A stretch of 64,000 nt of DNA, taken from Euryodendron excelsum. Its lineage: Eukaryota > Streptophyta > Magnoliopsida > Ericales > Pentaphylacaceae. This document shows, piece by piece, positions 1 through 12,319 of the stretch (within the stretch, counting starts at the first letter, position 1; every line of letters starts with the position of its first letter). The notes below the pieces were generated by a model. It saw only the letters and a program-made list of their open reading frames with translations. It had not been told where the DNA came from and searched no databases. The DNA lies in NCBI GenBank assembly GCA_033060915.1, contig CM065382.1:2364001-2428000 (forward strand). The letters are read 5' to 3'. A program made the translations under genes and the position numbers.

Positions 1-744
1 TTTGATATGATTAAAAATTAATTTTTTCTCAAGTATTTATAAAAAATAAATTTCTTATAACTAATTCTTAATTTCTTTAAAAAAATCAAAAGTTCTAACC
101 AATTGGTTAACCTAGTGAATTAAGTTTTGATAATTTGAATCATAATCCCCAATAATAGTAGCATAGTGTGATCGGGTGTCAACATTGTTTGGTTCATTTT
201 ATCAAAATTGAGGAGGATAATTGTGCATTAAAAAGAAATGACGACATTTTGTGATCGGTGAGTTTTAGCCTCAAAACTAAGGGCATGTTTGGAACTTATA
301 AATGAAAAAGAGAGAGGACGGAAAAAAAAGTGAGAAATAAATCGTAGAAAAAATGATTTATTTCTTCAATTTTGCTTTTTTGAAAAAACTTTTCTTTGTT
401 TGATATAATAGTAAACGAAAGGGAAAAGAAACTAGTAGGATGACTATTAAGAATGAAAGAGAAAAGAAAACAAAAGAAAAGTAAGGAACCGAACATAGAC
501 AAGAAAGAAAATTATTATCTTTCCTTATTTACCATTTTTTTCCCTCTAAGTTGTAAATAGGGTGTAAACCATGCCAATTTGGGATGCATAACACTCTCTA
601 ACAGGAAACTTGAAAGGGTGACTTCTGGTTTTCCAAATTTTTCCATTTAAGAAGCAAGGAAGGAATCACATTTTTGGGTATATATAGCCCTCAATTACAC
701 TCACATGCAACGCAATACATGATGATGCCATATAAAACTTGACT

Positions 745-745
<1 letters not shown>

Positions 746-775
<30 letters not shown>
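746..775. repeat. (GA)n microsatellite
   Basis: About 15 uninterrupted AG dinucleotides. A second, shorter GA run lies at 4798-4817. Confidence 0.95.
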
Positions 776-777
<2 letters not shown>

Positions 778-2859
778 ATTGAAATTTGGATGAACCTTTT
801 TTTAGTAACAACTTAAAACTTGTAAAAAATAGGTTCATGTTTTGGTACTTGCCACAAAAGAATTAGACTATGTTTTATCCCGAAAAGGTGTAAGCAAGAT
901 GAGCAACTCAATGATAATTTTGTAATTTTACCTCCAATCTTGAATTTTCGGATTGTTTATCCGACCTTCTTGTGATTATTTGATCTGGTATATATGGGGT
1001 AAAATGTCATCTACAAATTACTAATTTCGACCCCTTTTTAAACAGCTAAAAGTAAAATATAATCAAACATAGAATTAACAGTCTAACCTCACATCTCTTA
1101 TCAGCTCCGATTATCCCTTCCAGCATTTCGATAGACGCGTATAATTTTTGTTAGACATTTCAAAGCCTTTGATTGTTTTATTGAAAATGATATTATTTTA
1201 AAAAATTTGTATAGAAATCTCGAATGATGTAAAAATATTATTATAATTAAAAGTCATCATGATAAGTGTTTTATTTTAAAATAATTACTATTATTCAATT
1301 ATATTATTTTAATAATAAATTTTGTATAAATTTTTTTATTTATATAGTATTATTCTTGATTTATTAAGCATTTTAGTGTTATAGATTTCCATGCAGGAAC
1401 CATTTACTCAGCCACCTAAGAAACAAGCCACGTGGTGTACCCACTACCTATGTTGGTCTCAAACTTTGACTTGTCATATGACCATTTTAAATAATCGTTA
1501 TATAATATGATTTTTATTATAGTTTTATTATTTATGATACCACCAATAAACTTGTGTTATGCATGAATTTAAAAAAAAAAATTAATATCACAACAAATTA
1601 CTTAAATTCAATAAATTAAAACATTAAATTTAATGAATGTACAATAAAAAAAGATTTAATTGTCACAATGTATAATTTAACTATCAACAATGAAACATTT
1701 TAAATTAATGAAGGTTTAATAATGGGTATTGTAAAAGTAAGGGGTATTGTAATGGCATATATGATGGTCACGCCCATTGCCCCGAATAAGTAGTAGATGC
1801 TTTTTTTGAATTCATTTTTTAAGTGTATTAGCTGGTCTTTTATTAATGGGTTTTTACGTCTATTGAGCTGAATAAGTAGATGCCTTTTTCACACCAACCT
1901 TACTAGTTTGGATTTGATTTTATTCTTGTTCCATACGTGGGTACTAACGGATTCCATCCTATAAAAATTACAAACATTAACATAGTGTCATGTTTAAAAA
2001 CTTCACTTAAATTTGTTAGTCTAACTATCAACCAAAAAAGTAGATCGAAATAAATGAATAGTTCATAACAAAAAGTGAAGCACATGTGATAAATGTAGAT
2101 ACATATATACATATTTTACTATTCATAATTTTCATACTTGTTGTTTTATTGGTTAATAACTTAGTCTACATATACATAGGTCGATGTGTGCATAAATGTT
2201 GGTATTTAGTAATATCAAGTTGCTAGGGGCAGGTAAATGATAGGAAATTTCTGATTTAGTTGAATTGGAGCTTGCTTTGATTTACCCGTGGAGCCACAAC
2301 TCACCAGTAGCCACCAAGTGCATATAAAAAAAGTCAAGCTACTGGGACCTTGGAGGATGGACACGACAAACTGCCCATGGTTTTTGGATACGAGATATCA
2401 ATCCTAGTCATTAATGATGTCGTTTTGCAACTTAACCCATTAAATAATTATTACTCTTTTAATGAATATATTTAACAGCAACATGTGAAGAAAAGAATGA
2501 AGAAAGTAATTGGGAACCTGGAGTGGAGGGAATAGAGGCTTGGGCGAGAGAAACGCAAGTATTTACACAGTGTCCAACGAAAGACCCAATTTTGAATGAC
2601 CAATTGACTGATTGATAGAACCAAAAATCTAAAAGTACGGTAAAAATTTTAAGATATTAATTTACGGTATATAAAAAATTGTTATTTACAATAATGTGAG
2701 ACAAAAAAAAGTAATGAACTTACCTTTCCCTTCTAGGACTGGTGCTCGTGGAAGAAAATATTAGAGAAATAGTCTAATGAGCATGACGTTAAGCCCTAGT
2801 ATATGCAAGTATGAAGATAGTGATATTAAAGTGAATTAGTGATAAAATCAAGAGCTTTG

Positions 2860-2963
2860 CTAGGTGCAGTTGTGACTGAGCGAATGTGCCCATCAATCAA
2901 GGCCCATCTACACTAGATGGGCCCTATTGATGTGTCGCACATCAGCTGGGCGCAGTTGCCTAG
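2860..2963. repeat. Foldback (MITE-like) inverted repeat
   Basis: The centre is a perfect 9-bp inverted repeat (GGCCCATCT / AGATGGGCC) around the loop ACACT at 2901-2923. Complementarity continues imperfectly outward to CTAGG at the left edge and CCTAG at the right, so the whole 104 bp can fold into one long hairpin. No clear target-site duplication was seen, so the superfamily is unknown. Confidence 0.6.
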
Positions 2964-3057
2964 TTGCGACTACGGTTAGACTTTTTTTAAGATCAAATAT
3001 AAAGATAAAATATTTTAAATTACTTGAAGTTGTATAACATATTTGAGAACATGTTTA

Positions 3058-3330
3058 GCTGTTTGAAATTTAAAATTGATTTGATATTTAAAAATATTCT
3101 GGTTTACGATTGATAGTGTATTTATGGATTTAACGTGTAGAGAAAATTGATGACAAGATTAGTTTGTTGTTTACAATTATATAGATATAACGTATAGTGC
3201 TAGTGCATATTTAAAATTTAAAGTCGTATTGATTTGTAGTGAAAATTGATGATAAGATTAGTCCGAAGTTTAAAATTCTATACATATAACGTGTAGTGAA
3301 TATTTGAAATTTAAAGTTGTATTGATTTCG
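3058..3330. repeat. Degenerate tandem repeat, about 99-bp period
   Basis: The motif GAAAATTGATGAYAAGATTA recurs at 3142 and 3241. Flanking blocks (TTTGAAATTTAAA-like and ATAACGTGTAG-like) recur with the same spacing, giving two to three decayed units. Confidence 0.55.
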
Positions 3331-4830
3331 GTTTAATATTATAATTGGTGATAAGAGGTATTTTAAATTAGAGATATTTGTAGTGATCAATAAGATTAAT
3401 ATGTGATAAAAATTGACCAATCAAATTACTTTATAGAAGGTGACAAGTTATTAATTAAAATTTAAAAATATAAAAAATTAATATCTAACAACGTTTTGCT
3501 ATTTATAATAGTAAAGATTTGTCTCACCTTAATATATAAATACTTAAATCATAATAAGAGTCACAGATTAATTTTTTTAACGGTTTGGCTTTTAAACTTT
3601 GGGGATAGCAACAACAAGAAGAGAAAACATAAATAATATATGCATAACGGATGATATATCTAAAATAATTACTAAAATTAGCAAATTATATTAAAAATAA
3701 AGTTAAAGTAAATTGACACATCCAGTTTAGGAGAAATATGAGTTCCATAGCCTAAATAAAAAGATAGCTCACATCCTTACTTCTGCTTAAGAGATATTAT
3801 TTTCGTGTTTTGAACCATGATATTTGGTTAGATTTTAAATTTTTTTTCAAATAATAGTATTTAGGTAAAATTTTTATTCTACTGACATTATGTCTTTTAT
3901 GTCACAAGCCAACTTTATCTGAGATATAAATCAATACCTCAGATCCGGGGGAGGAAAAACATATAAAAGCAATACTATGGGTATTATCAGTTTTGGTACA
4001 CAGCAAAATATTTTATTTAATTAGTATAACTGACTATTTCTTAAGCTCGTGACACGAACTAGGTAAATTTAATTCATTTATATAAATGATGGTTTAAATT
4101 TCATTTTTTACTTTCTATAAATTAGTTTTTTACTCTTCTATAAAACCATGATCAAAGGGTATATCTGGAAAATTAATTTTGTTCCACAAATAAAAAATGT
4201 GCAAGCTAAACGTTGAACTGAAACTAATTCTAAGATTTTCAACCATCAGTCCACTCTAGAGTCTAGACTAATCTTCCATGGAAACACAAAATTAGAACAA
4301 TTATATATTATAATATATATTCTAGAATTACATGTCAATTAGTCCAATCTGGCCTAACCTTATCTACAGCACGCCTCCTCACAGCAAAGCCTATGAGGAC
4401 GCGGGCTTCTGAATATTTCTCAGATTTTGGAACGTTGGGAGATAAGGGCAGCCGACTTTGCCACGGCGGTTTATGCGCCGTTGGGTCCTTCGGTTGCGTG
4501 CCGACAGATCATCGTCAAATATCCATGTGAAAATTGCCTACGCGCACAATAGCAAGTGTTCTCGGCAAAGAACATAAATCAATCATTTTCTTTGCCGAAA
4601 ACAAAAAAAAAAAACTTATTATGTTTTCGCTTATTCGTTGATGCTGAGAAAGAATATGCTTGGTAGGTAAAAAGCTGTGAAGCTGTTATAGACAGTTCTC
4701 CAACCCCCACCTCATTTGTTATCATTTATTGGCTGTAGAGATATATATGTATAGTAGGTAATCAGTCATATCTCAGAAAAATATAATCACATTCAAGGAG
4801 AGAGAGAGAGAGAGAGAATTAAAGAAAAAG

Positions 4831-5056
4831 AGGTCTTTCAAGTGTGGGGTTAGTGTTGTGGTTTAGGGTAGCCCATAGAGATAAAAAGAAGATATAAACT
4901 TAAAAGTTTCGAGTTCAAAACAAGACAACTATTTGGAGTGGGAGAGATAAAATCCTCTAATTCGAGGTGAATAAAGTCTAAAAAGAAGATTAGTTAAAGT
5001 GCATATAAACTGATCGGGACAACCCTAACCCCGTAACCCACGGAAAAAAAAAAAAA
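4831..5056 (+). mobile_element. SINE-like retroposon with poly(A) tail
   Basis: A box-A-like stretch (TAGTGTTGTGG) is followed by a box-B-like stretch (TTTCGAGTTCAAAAC), and the segment ends with a run of 14 A at about 5043-5056, as in tRNA-derived plant SINEs. The spacing between the boxes is longer than in a normal tRNA, and no flanking target duplication was found. The left edge is approximate. Confidence 0.45.
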
Positions 5057-5513
5057 ATCGTTGCTTAGTTAAGATTATTACGTTTATTATAAGGTTGTGA
5101 TTGTTAATTTTTTTTTAGAGAGAGAGATGCCTTCAGAAATTTCTAAGCAAGTTATTCATTTTTCTCAAGCAAGTCATGTGATTTCACTTGCACTGAACAT
5201 AAATAATTTTGGACCATTCTGGAACAGCACCTGAAAGTATTTGACGTATATAACTGATTATAGATGGAAGATTGCCAGAAAATAAGGACATTTACATGAC
5301 ATTGAGAATTATAGAGCATGCATATAGCTAGCCAGCCTACAATTTTTTTATTCTTTTCTTAATCCCTTTTTTCTCCCCCATTTTCTCTCACTTATTTCCT
5401 TCTGATTTTTCGTACTGATCTCTTACCAGCATTGGTAGTGAATGGAGGACTGGCCAGTTTTTGTGATATCTTGATTCTGGTATTGATGAAACAAGTTTCT
5501 TATACCATTGGTT

Positions 5514-7745
5514 TCAGGCTTCCAAAGTCAGCTGTTTCTGCTGATGAAGATCACTCAAATCCCTTGTTCCATTGTTCTCTACTGCAGCAGTGAAGAGCTC
5601 TACATAATACCTCTTCCACAAGGACGGCTTCTGATATTTTTTAACCAACTCCAAGCTGCCTCGGCTGCCTTTTAGAAGCTGCACAACCTGCAAGTGCAAA
5701 TCTGACGTATTGTTTATAAGTTCAAGTTAATGAAGCGCGTTTTTCATCTTAATCACATGCTTGACATCTTTTACTATAGGCAGAAATAATGCTAGGAACC
5801 GCGCATATCAAGCTGACCTATAACTTCGAAAATTTGTTCATTGAATTCATTTTTCACCTTATGCCATATAAACTCAATTATGTTGGACACACTTCTTCTG
5901 TTAGGAAACAGAACACAATAAGCTCAGATCGATTATAATCTAAGGTCAGGAGTACATGCCTGTCTCATTTGAGGCCGTTGAATCGAAGATTGTTGTATGC
6001 ATAAAAAAGCAGCCAAGACCATGAGGTTCATCTGTAGCGAGTTGTAGCCGTCACCAAGAGAAGGATCTACAAGCTCTCTGATGTTGTTCTTCTTGAGCAA
6101 TGGTTTTGCCTATAAGTAAATTGGAATCCTCAATGTCTATTCATCCAATTTGATTAGTGAAAAATGTAATATGGAAGGGGATTTGGAGGTTTTTCCGATA
6201 GGTGAGGGGAGAGCAGGGGCAAACCCAAATGACAAGGCTTTGCTTCGAGTAGTCCAGAGCTCGGCGTCCGGTAATAAGTTCCAAAAGCAGCACGCCAAAA
6301 GCAAAAACATCAGTTTTTTCATCCACTATGCCGTGCATTAAGTACTCAGGAGCAAGGTAGCTGAAATTGAAAAAAAGTAATGACCAAAACTTCAAAGTTA
6401 AATCTTGTTTTTTAGATTACAGAGAGATGAGAAGTGCTTAAGGATTCCAAACCCAAATGTGCCTTCGAATTTTGACACTGTATGGTGAGTCCATTGCTCT
6501 GGAAGCCATTTTGCCAGCCCGAAGTCACAAATCTGAATTGAAAATAGTTACCGTTTGAGGTTCAAAGCTCCCAAAAACACCTTAAAAAATGCACATTTTG
6601 CTTTAGGTTGGTTTCGCCATGTTAACAATAGTTAAAGATGAGAGTTAAGATGAATTTCTAGTTATCATTTGTTGTAACCTATTCATCTTTATAAATGTCT
6701 GAACATCAGCTACCTATACAATTACCTTCTTTATTTATGAAATCTTAAACGAGTAGGTTTCAAGGGTACCTGAGGCTCAAAGTGTTCTGTAAGCAATATA
6801 TTTGCAGCCTTGATATCTCGGTGAATGATTCTTCTTGGACAACCCTCATGAAGGTACAACAGACCTTCAGCTGTTCCCAGTGCCACCTTATACCTAATAC
6901 TCCAGTCCAGTTTCCCCTTTGACCCTGTAAAAGTAATTTAAAAATCATACTAGATTAACTACATTTTGATTGCAGCTAGCATGTAAAATCTGGAGAAAAA
7001 TTAGGACCCGAAAGGACAAACAAACCATGATGAAGCAGAGAAGTTAAGCTTCCATGTGGAGAGAACTCCAGAACAAAGTGCATTCCTCCTTCAACGCCAT
7101 AGCCAATCAATTTAGCAGTATTGGGATGGTCGATATGGCCCATAATCCCAAGCTCACATAAAAAGTTTCCTGTTTTCTCTTCGGGTGGTCCTCGTGTCAG
7201 CCGCTTAATAGCTACAAGCTGCCCATCTCGTAAACGGCCCTTGTAAACTTCAGCATAACCACCCTTTCCAATCAAATTCTCTACAGCACAAGGAAGTAAA
7301 ATATCATGCTATGCATAATCAGAACAAGAGCACAATTTTTTTTTATAACAGTAAATTCAAATTCTGAATCAAACAACACACCATGGCTGAAACAGTTGCT
7401 CGCAGTTTGGAGTTCAGAGAGGGTGAAATTCTTCCACTTAGGCTTTAAACAGCTTAAACCACTATCTCCAAGGGGATTCGTCCCGGTGCTGATGTCTTCT
7501 TTCATGCTACTGCTAATTTTCCTCGAGAGCTTCAGGACACCGAGAGGATGCAAGTTTGCTAAGGGTCCTCTTGATCTACTTTTCACTAATTGGACCAAAC
7601 CACGCCATCGAGATCCAAGCTTTGAGTTTCGTTGAACTTCGAATTCGGATGTGCTTGCTTTGGAAGAGACTGTTTCTGATTCTGCTGTCCTTAAATAGTC
7701 CTCAAGAACCCCATTAGGCGAGTACACATCTTCCTTTCCGTCCAT
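5514..7745 (-). CDS. Receptor-like cytoplasmic Ser/Thr kinase, RLCK group VI (ROP-binding kinase type)
   Basis: Seven coding exons on the minus strand: 7745-7382, 7280-7026, 6924-6770, 6532-6453, 6360-6225, 6109-5960 and 5687-5514, giving 437 residues. A variable N-terminus of about 115 residues carries the [15 protein letters not shown] segment typical of RLCK VI proteins. The kinase domain has the glycine loop GKGGYAEV (126-133), the ATP lysine in VAIKRL (K147), HRDIKAAN (241-248), DFG (261-263) and APE (288-290), so it should be catalytically active. There is no signal peptide or membrane segment, so it acts in the cytoplasm. Group VI kinases include RBK1 and RBK2, which bind and respond to ROP small GTPases; that role is inferred from family membership. 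The sixth exon uses a GC donor (AG/GCATGT). The start is the only in-frame ATG before the conserved N-terminal segment. I cannot assign the exact orthologue. Confidence 0.92.
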
Positions 7746-8950
7746 TACCAAAAATCACAATTCTGTCGAGAAAGGAACAATTTTCAGCACGATCAGGTCT
7801 GTGAATTGCATAGAGGAACAGTGTATATATACAAAAATGGTTGAAATTCTCTTTAAGCAGAAACAGAGAGAGAGTTTGCCTGTTTTCTGGTAAATATGGT
7901 CGACAAAAAATTGAAAATTAGCCTAATTCGATGAACAAAGATAAGCAAGCCGCCAATGACCCGTGATAGGGAAATTCAAAATCAGAGAAAGTTCAAACAA
8001 AGGCCAAGAAAATGTGAAAACACCACAATTAAATAGACACCAGAGGAAAGAAATACTAGGGGTTCACGTCAAGTCCCAAAAGACATCAGGAATATGAACT
8101 AAAATCAGGAAAGTGTGAAAGAAAATTGAAACAGAGAAATCAAAAGGGACACTTTTGAAATCTGGTGTGATATTGAAACCAGACTAAAAACCAACTGAAC
8201 CGAAACAGAACAAGAATCCACCAGAGTGTTGAAAGTAAAAGAAGCCCAGAACACACAAAATTTGTCCGTACGCACATTTGTATACAATATGTACATATAT
8301 ATCTATATCTATAACTATGTCTATAGCTGTATATATGGAGGCTATGTAGTCGCATAAAGATACCAATGATGCATACCCATCAACTGAAACTCAACAACAG
8401 CTGCAAAAAAGAAGGGAAAATCGGTTCCTAATAAGAGAACAAGAAGAATAAGATGTCTAGCATATACCACGAAAGAGAAGCTGAAGATTGTCGGAGATCT
8501 TCCGTCAAAGACACAGAACTGAAAAGTAAAGGCACTGCAACCCAGAAAACCCAGAGAGAGAGGATGCTCAATGACATCACCAATCACACCCTTTTCTGCA
8601 CTTTTTTCAGGTCTCTGCTCAATAATCTGTCGCTTCTTCTTGCCTCTATGAACTTCAAAAAACTTCTTCTTTCTAGGGACACAAAAAAATATATATATAT
8701 CCGAACTAAAATTGGCTTCCTCTTCTTTATTTTTCGTGTTTAGCCGTAAAAAAACATAAAGCTGTGAATCTTTTTTTAGGATTTTTGGTGATTTTTCCAA
8801 TTCTAATATAGCATTTTCAATCAGGTACGGCTCTATACATATATAAATATATATATTGCCTCTAAATCTGAACTGAATTGGTACGTGTCTCACGCACGAA
8901 GCTCGCAGAATTTGACCCTCGGGTCGTTGGGTCAAATTGAATCCAAAAGC
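7746..8950 (-). other. Probable 5' untranslated and promoter region of the RLCK gene
   Basis: No coding sequence is recognised. Long open stretches on both strands here have no family resemblance and look like chance reading frames. Short GA and TATA-rich tracts are present. Transcription start and any leader intron cannot be fixed from sequence alone. Confidence 0.4.
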
Positions 8951-9236
8951 CTAAAACCTAGAAGAAAGAATGATGTTACACCGTTTGGCCTAAGTACATG
9001 TTTGGGATAGAAATTTGAAGTTAGTCGGAATGCCATAGGGTTGGCGTTCAACCCTTGCTCCTTTCGAACATTAATAGCCTGTGTGACATAACAGAAGCCT
9101 CAAGTCTCTTTAGTTTCTCTGGGTTTGGTATGAATCAATTATGGCAGTTTAACAATATGCACCTAACAAACAGCATCTAATTCGGTGGCTGTTATTAAGG
9201 AAAAATTATTATGTTATCATATTTACATTGTGTGAC

Positions 9237-9413
9237 TTTTTTTTTTTTTTTAAAAACTATCAAAGATGTTTGGGTTAACTTATGCGTACCTCAACTAATT
9301 TTTCTCCGGTCAAGTTAAAAGTAGATTATTCATATTGAGATTAAGGTATTCTTGAAAATAAATCTCCTCGCGGCCTGGCCCAAGAATTAAACCCGAGCTC
9401 GCCAATGTGGGGA
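9237..9413 (-). mobile_element. SINE with 10-bp target-site duplication
   Basis: The element reads on the minus strand and ends in an A-rich tail (the T/A-rich run at about 9237-9260). It is bounded by perfect direct repeats ATTGTGTGAC at 9227-9236 and 9414-9423. The 3' part contains the GTTGAGGTACGCATAAGTTA type of motif common in plant tRNA-derived SINEs. At about 177 bp with no clear box A, it may be 5' truncated. Confidence 0.75.
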
Positions 9414-9533
9414 ATTGTGTGACATTTTATTTGTATTGTGACGCTCATGAGCTTTTTCTCGTCAACTATGATAATGCAATTATAGATTATAATTACTTAC
9501 AGAGTATTTTTTCTCTAAAAAATGAATACATAC

Positions 9534-9833
9534 AATGGCAGAGCCAATCTAAGCCCAGATGAGACAAGTGTCCTCTCAAGTTTTCAAGAATATCATTTTA
9601 ACTAGTAATTCATGAAATACTTATCAATTTGTCCATCTAAAAATTTATAAGTGCTCCACTTAAATAGTACATTATTTTGTATTAAAAATTTAGTTATATA
9701 TTATATATAAACTTATACAAATTATACGTATATATAAAAGTTAAGTACCTATTAGCATTTTGTACTGATTATGAAAAATAAAAAAACCTCCGTTTGGTTG
9801 TCTCCCCTCAAAATATTTTCTAGCTCCGTCACT
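9534..9833. mobile_element. hAT-type MITE (GGCAGAGCC / GACGGAGCTAG termini)
   Basis: The left end CAATGGCAGAGCCAA and the reverse complement of the right end, TAGTGACGGAGCTAG, form related terminal inverted repeats. Flanks AATACATA and AACACATG match at 6 of 8 positions, consistent with an old 8-bp target duplication. There is no coding capacity. It belongs with the element at 47623-48064 by its termini. Confidence 0.55.
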
Positions 9834-9946
9834 AAACACATGTATAAATCATCTCACCACGCAACTATGATGAAGTGGTGTGACGGTGACTCTACATAGA
9901 CACTTATAATACACTTAAATATTATCAACTTTAGCTAACTTGTATG

Positions 9947-10346
9947 TAAAGGTAGACATTAGGCTAGCCACGTCGAGCTCAAGGCGGGCTTACACACAAA
10001 AAGATTCACATTGAGCTCAAAACCAAATCCCTATCTCGCTCAATTAAAAAAATTACATTTTCAAGTCTGTCCAAGCCCGCTCATTTAACATAAAATTTGT
10101 TTAATATATAATTTTTTTCTCTATAAATAATATTGAATAACATAAAATTTAATTACATATTCATATATATAATATTAAAATATTAAAATATATTATTTTA
10201 TATATATTTCTGGTTAAATCGAGTTTCAAATACAATTTTCAAGCCCGCCTATTAAATTAATCAGTTTTTAAAAAATTTGTAAACCCTATAATTTATGAAC
10301 GAATTTGGGTGAATCAATCAGGCTTGCGGACTCATAGCCACCCCTA
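9947..10346. mobile_element. hAT-type MITE, 400 bp (TAGGGGTGGC-type terminus)
   Basis: The right end is the reverse complement of TAGGGGTGGC and the left end, TAAAGGTAGACATTAGG, is a decayed version of it. The flanking octamers CTTGTATG (9939-9946) and CTTGTATA (10347-10354) match at 7 of 8 positions, the expected hAT target duplication. The inside repeats the motif AAGCCCGC in both orientations near the ends and codes for nothing. Confidence 0.7.
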
Positions 10347-11512
10347 CTTGTATACCAACTTATTAGAATTTGAGTGAAATTTAGTTATTTTGTACTTTAA
10401 ATTGCCGAAGGCATCAAATATTACTAGTCCCACTACAAATTCGAATTACCTTGCAATCATTTCGATGTACATAATTACAATTACCACCCGTGTGGTAAGA
10501 CCCTTAATCAAGGGATCATGATACACCCCGTGTGTTGATTGGTTCTTCGAACACAAGCGAGAGAATCTTTGTAATCAATCATGTTTAGAATCACTTCGTT
10601 TCTAAGCTTTAAGAATGATTGCGTGTATGATAATCTCTCTGCTCAATCTTTGTATAAGACCCTTCTCTCAAAGTCACTTTCATCTGATTGATTCACGTAT
10701 AAGTTGTGCCAATGTTAATTTATTTTTTATTTGGTGTCAACCATTCCAACTTACGTTAAGTCGATTTATTAGGCTGTTCTTAATCTCGCAACTCACCAAT
10801 TTATATCGGTCGATACGCACTGTATCTGTGTTTATACGGTTTCAAAGAGGTTTAAACATTTCATCGGTTAATTTATCGGCCTATATTGGTTTGTACTGAA
10901 TTGTATCGGGTATACCAACCTATACCAGACTATACTGACTCATATTGGACTGTACCGGATAATTTAAATTTTTTATCTTATTTCTAATTTATCATTGTAT
11001 TTTATATTAATTATTTCGTTTTGATAACTTTTAAATTTTTTATATGAGTGATTTCTATATTTAGAATATATATACACACAACAATGGTTAAGACCTTTTT
11101 GTAGTAATTTGTTATATCAAAATGTTTAGACCTTTTGTTAGAATGTAATAACTAGTGAATGCGTGTTTTAAGTTTTTTTTAAATACTTATAACTGATGAT
11201 TTACTATTTTGAAGACCTTTTAAACTATTCATAATTTGTGTATGTTTTACTATAATAAAATTTTATTTTATACATTTATAATATATATATTTTATATAAA
11301 TATATAATATTTATAACGACAAATTCGATATACTGTACTGATACAGTTCGATATCGATACGTACCGTTTTAATGATAAAAATAGTGTAATGGCCCACTAT
11401 TATTAAAATTAGCTTGTCCTGTTAACTAACCTTTCTATATACATATAACATACATGTATACATATATATATATATATATATATCTCTGCCCATCATCTTT
11501 CTATCTCACCTA

Positions 11513-11548
<36 letters not shown>

Positions 11549-12319
11549 CACATCCACGCAGACAGAATGCTAGAGTGGAGTGCTGAATTTGAATAATAAG
11601 CCGGCCGAATAATTGGACATTCACGTGGGACAACCTAAAGTCAATATTTACAAATTTGATATCACTGTAATATAAGAATTAATAACTTAATCCTCACGTT
11701 TCAAATGCTATAACCTAAATGGCATTAACAAATGAAGCAAAAGTTACATTAGCAGTCGTAGATATACACATTGTCGTCTCATTCACCCAAAAAGAAGAAG
11801 AAGAAGAGATAGGTGTCTTAGCCAAATAATGATGAGTGCATAGTTACCTTATGAGTTGCAGATATGGTTTGCAACATGAAGAAGTGGCCCACCCACTGAC
11901 AAATACAGGCTTGAGATGGATTGAGCCCGGCCCATAAATGGATGAGCAAAATGGGCTGTCGGCAACAAAAGAAAAAAAGAGATTTCCGAGCCCATTTTCG
12001 AAACTCACTCCGAAGACCAAAGCATGCCTTGGTGACGTCATCCTTCAGTAGCTTTGTTTTGACTTTTGACTGAAAGGTTACTCCATCGTCGAAGTTCTTG
12101 GGGAGGTGTAGGGCCCAGTTTGGAGAGGATGCTGAATATTCTAACCAAAACGCTTTCCCGGAAACCGCCTCTGCGTTGTCTTTCTGTTAACTGCTCATTT
12201 CCTGGCTGCTGCTTAAAGTCAGCCCAAACAGCCCCTAAAAGCAACCCCCCAAAACTCTCGAGTTTCAGACGCTGAACACTAGCCTCTAGTGAAACATTTT
12301 TGCCACAGTGAGCTCCCAG
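10347..12319. other. Intergenic region upstream of RKF3
   Basis: The stretch 10800-11370 is rich in motifs such as TATACCGG and CGATACGTACCG in both orientations, suggesting a decayed transposon whose edges I could not define. A compound microsatellite, (TA)n at 11463-11483 and (CT)n at 11518-11544, follows. The final 300 bp before 12320 should hold the RKF3 promoter and leader; I could not pick a convincing TATA box. Confidence 0.45.

Larger units (their letters stand above)
1..5513. other. Intergenic region, no gene recognised
   Basis: AT-rich DNA without any coding stretch that resembles a known protein. It contains a GA microsatellite, a foldback element near 2.9 kb, a degenerate 99-bp repeat near 3.2 kb and a SINE-like sequence near 4.9 kb, each listed separately. 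A more GC-rich patch at about 4370-4560 is single copy in this window and I recognise nothing in it. Confidence 0.6.

Noticed and set aside
8342..8935. Long open reading frame of about 197 codons on the minus strand upstream of the kinase
   Set aside because: Low-complexity translation without family resemblance, rich in TATA tracts, and located in the probable leader of the kinase gene.
10800..11375. Transposon with TATACCGG / CGGTATA-type words
   Set aside because: Repeat words are present but no termini or target duplication could be fixed, so no element is called.
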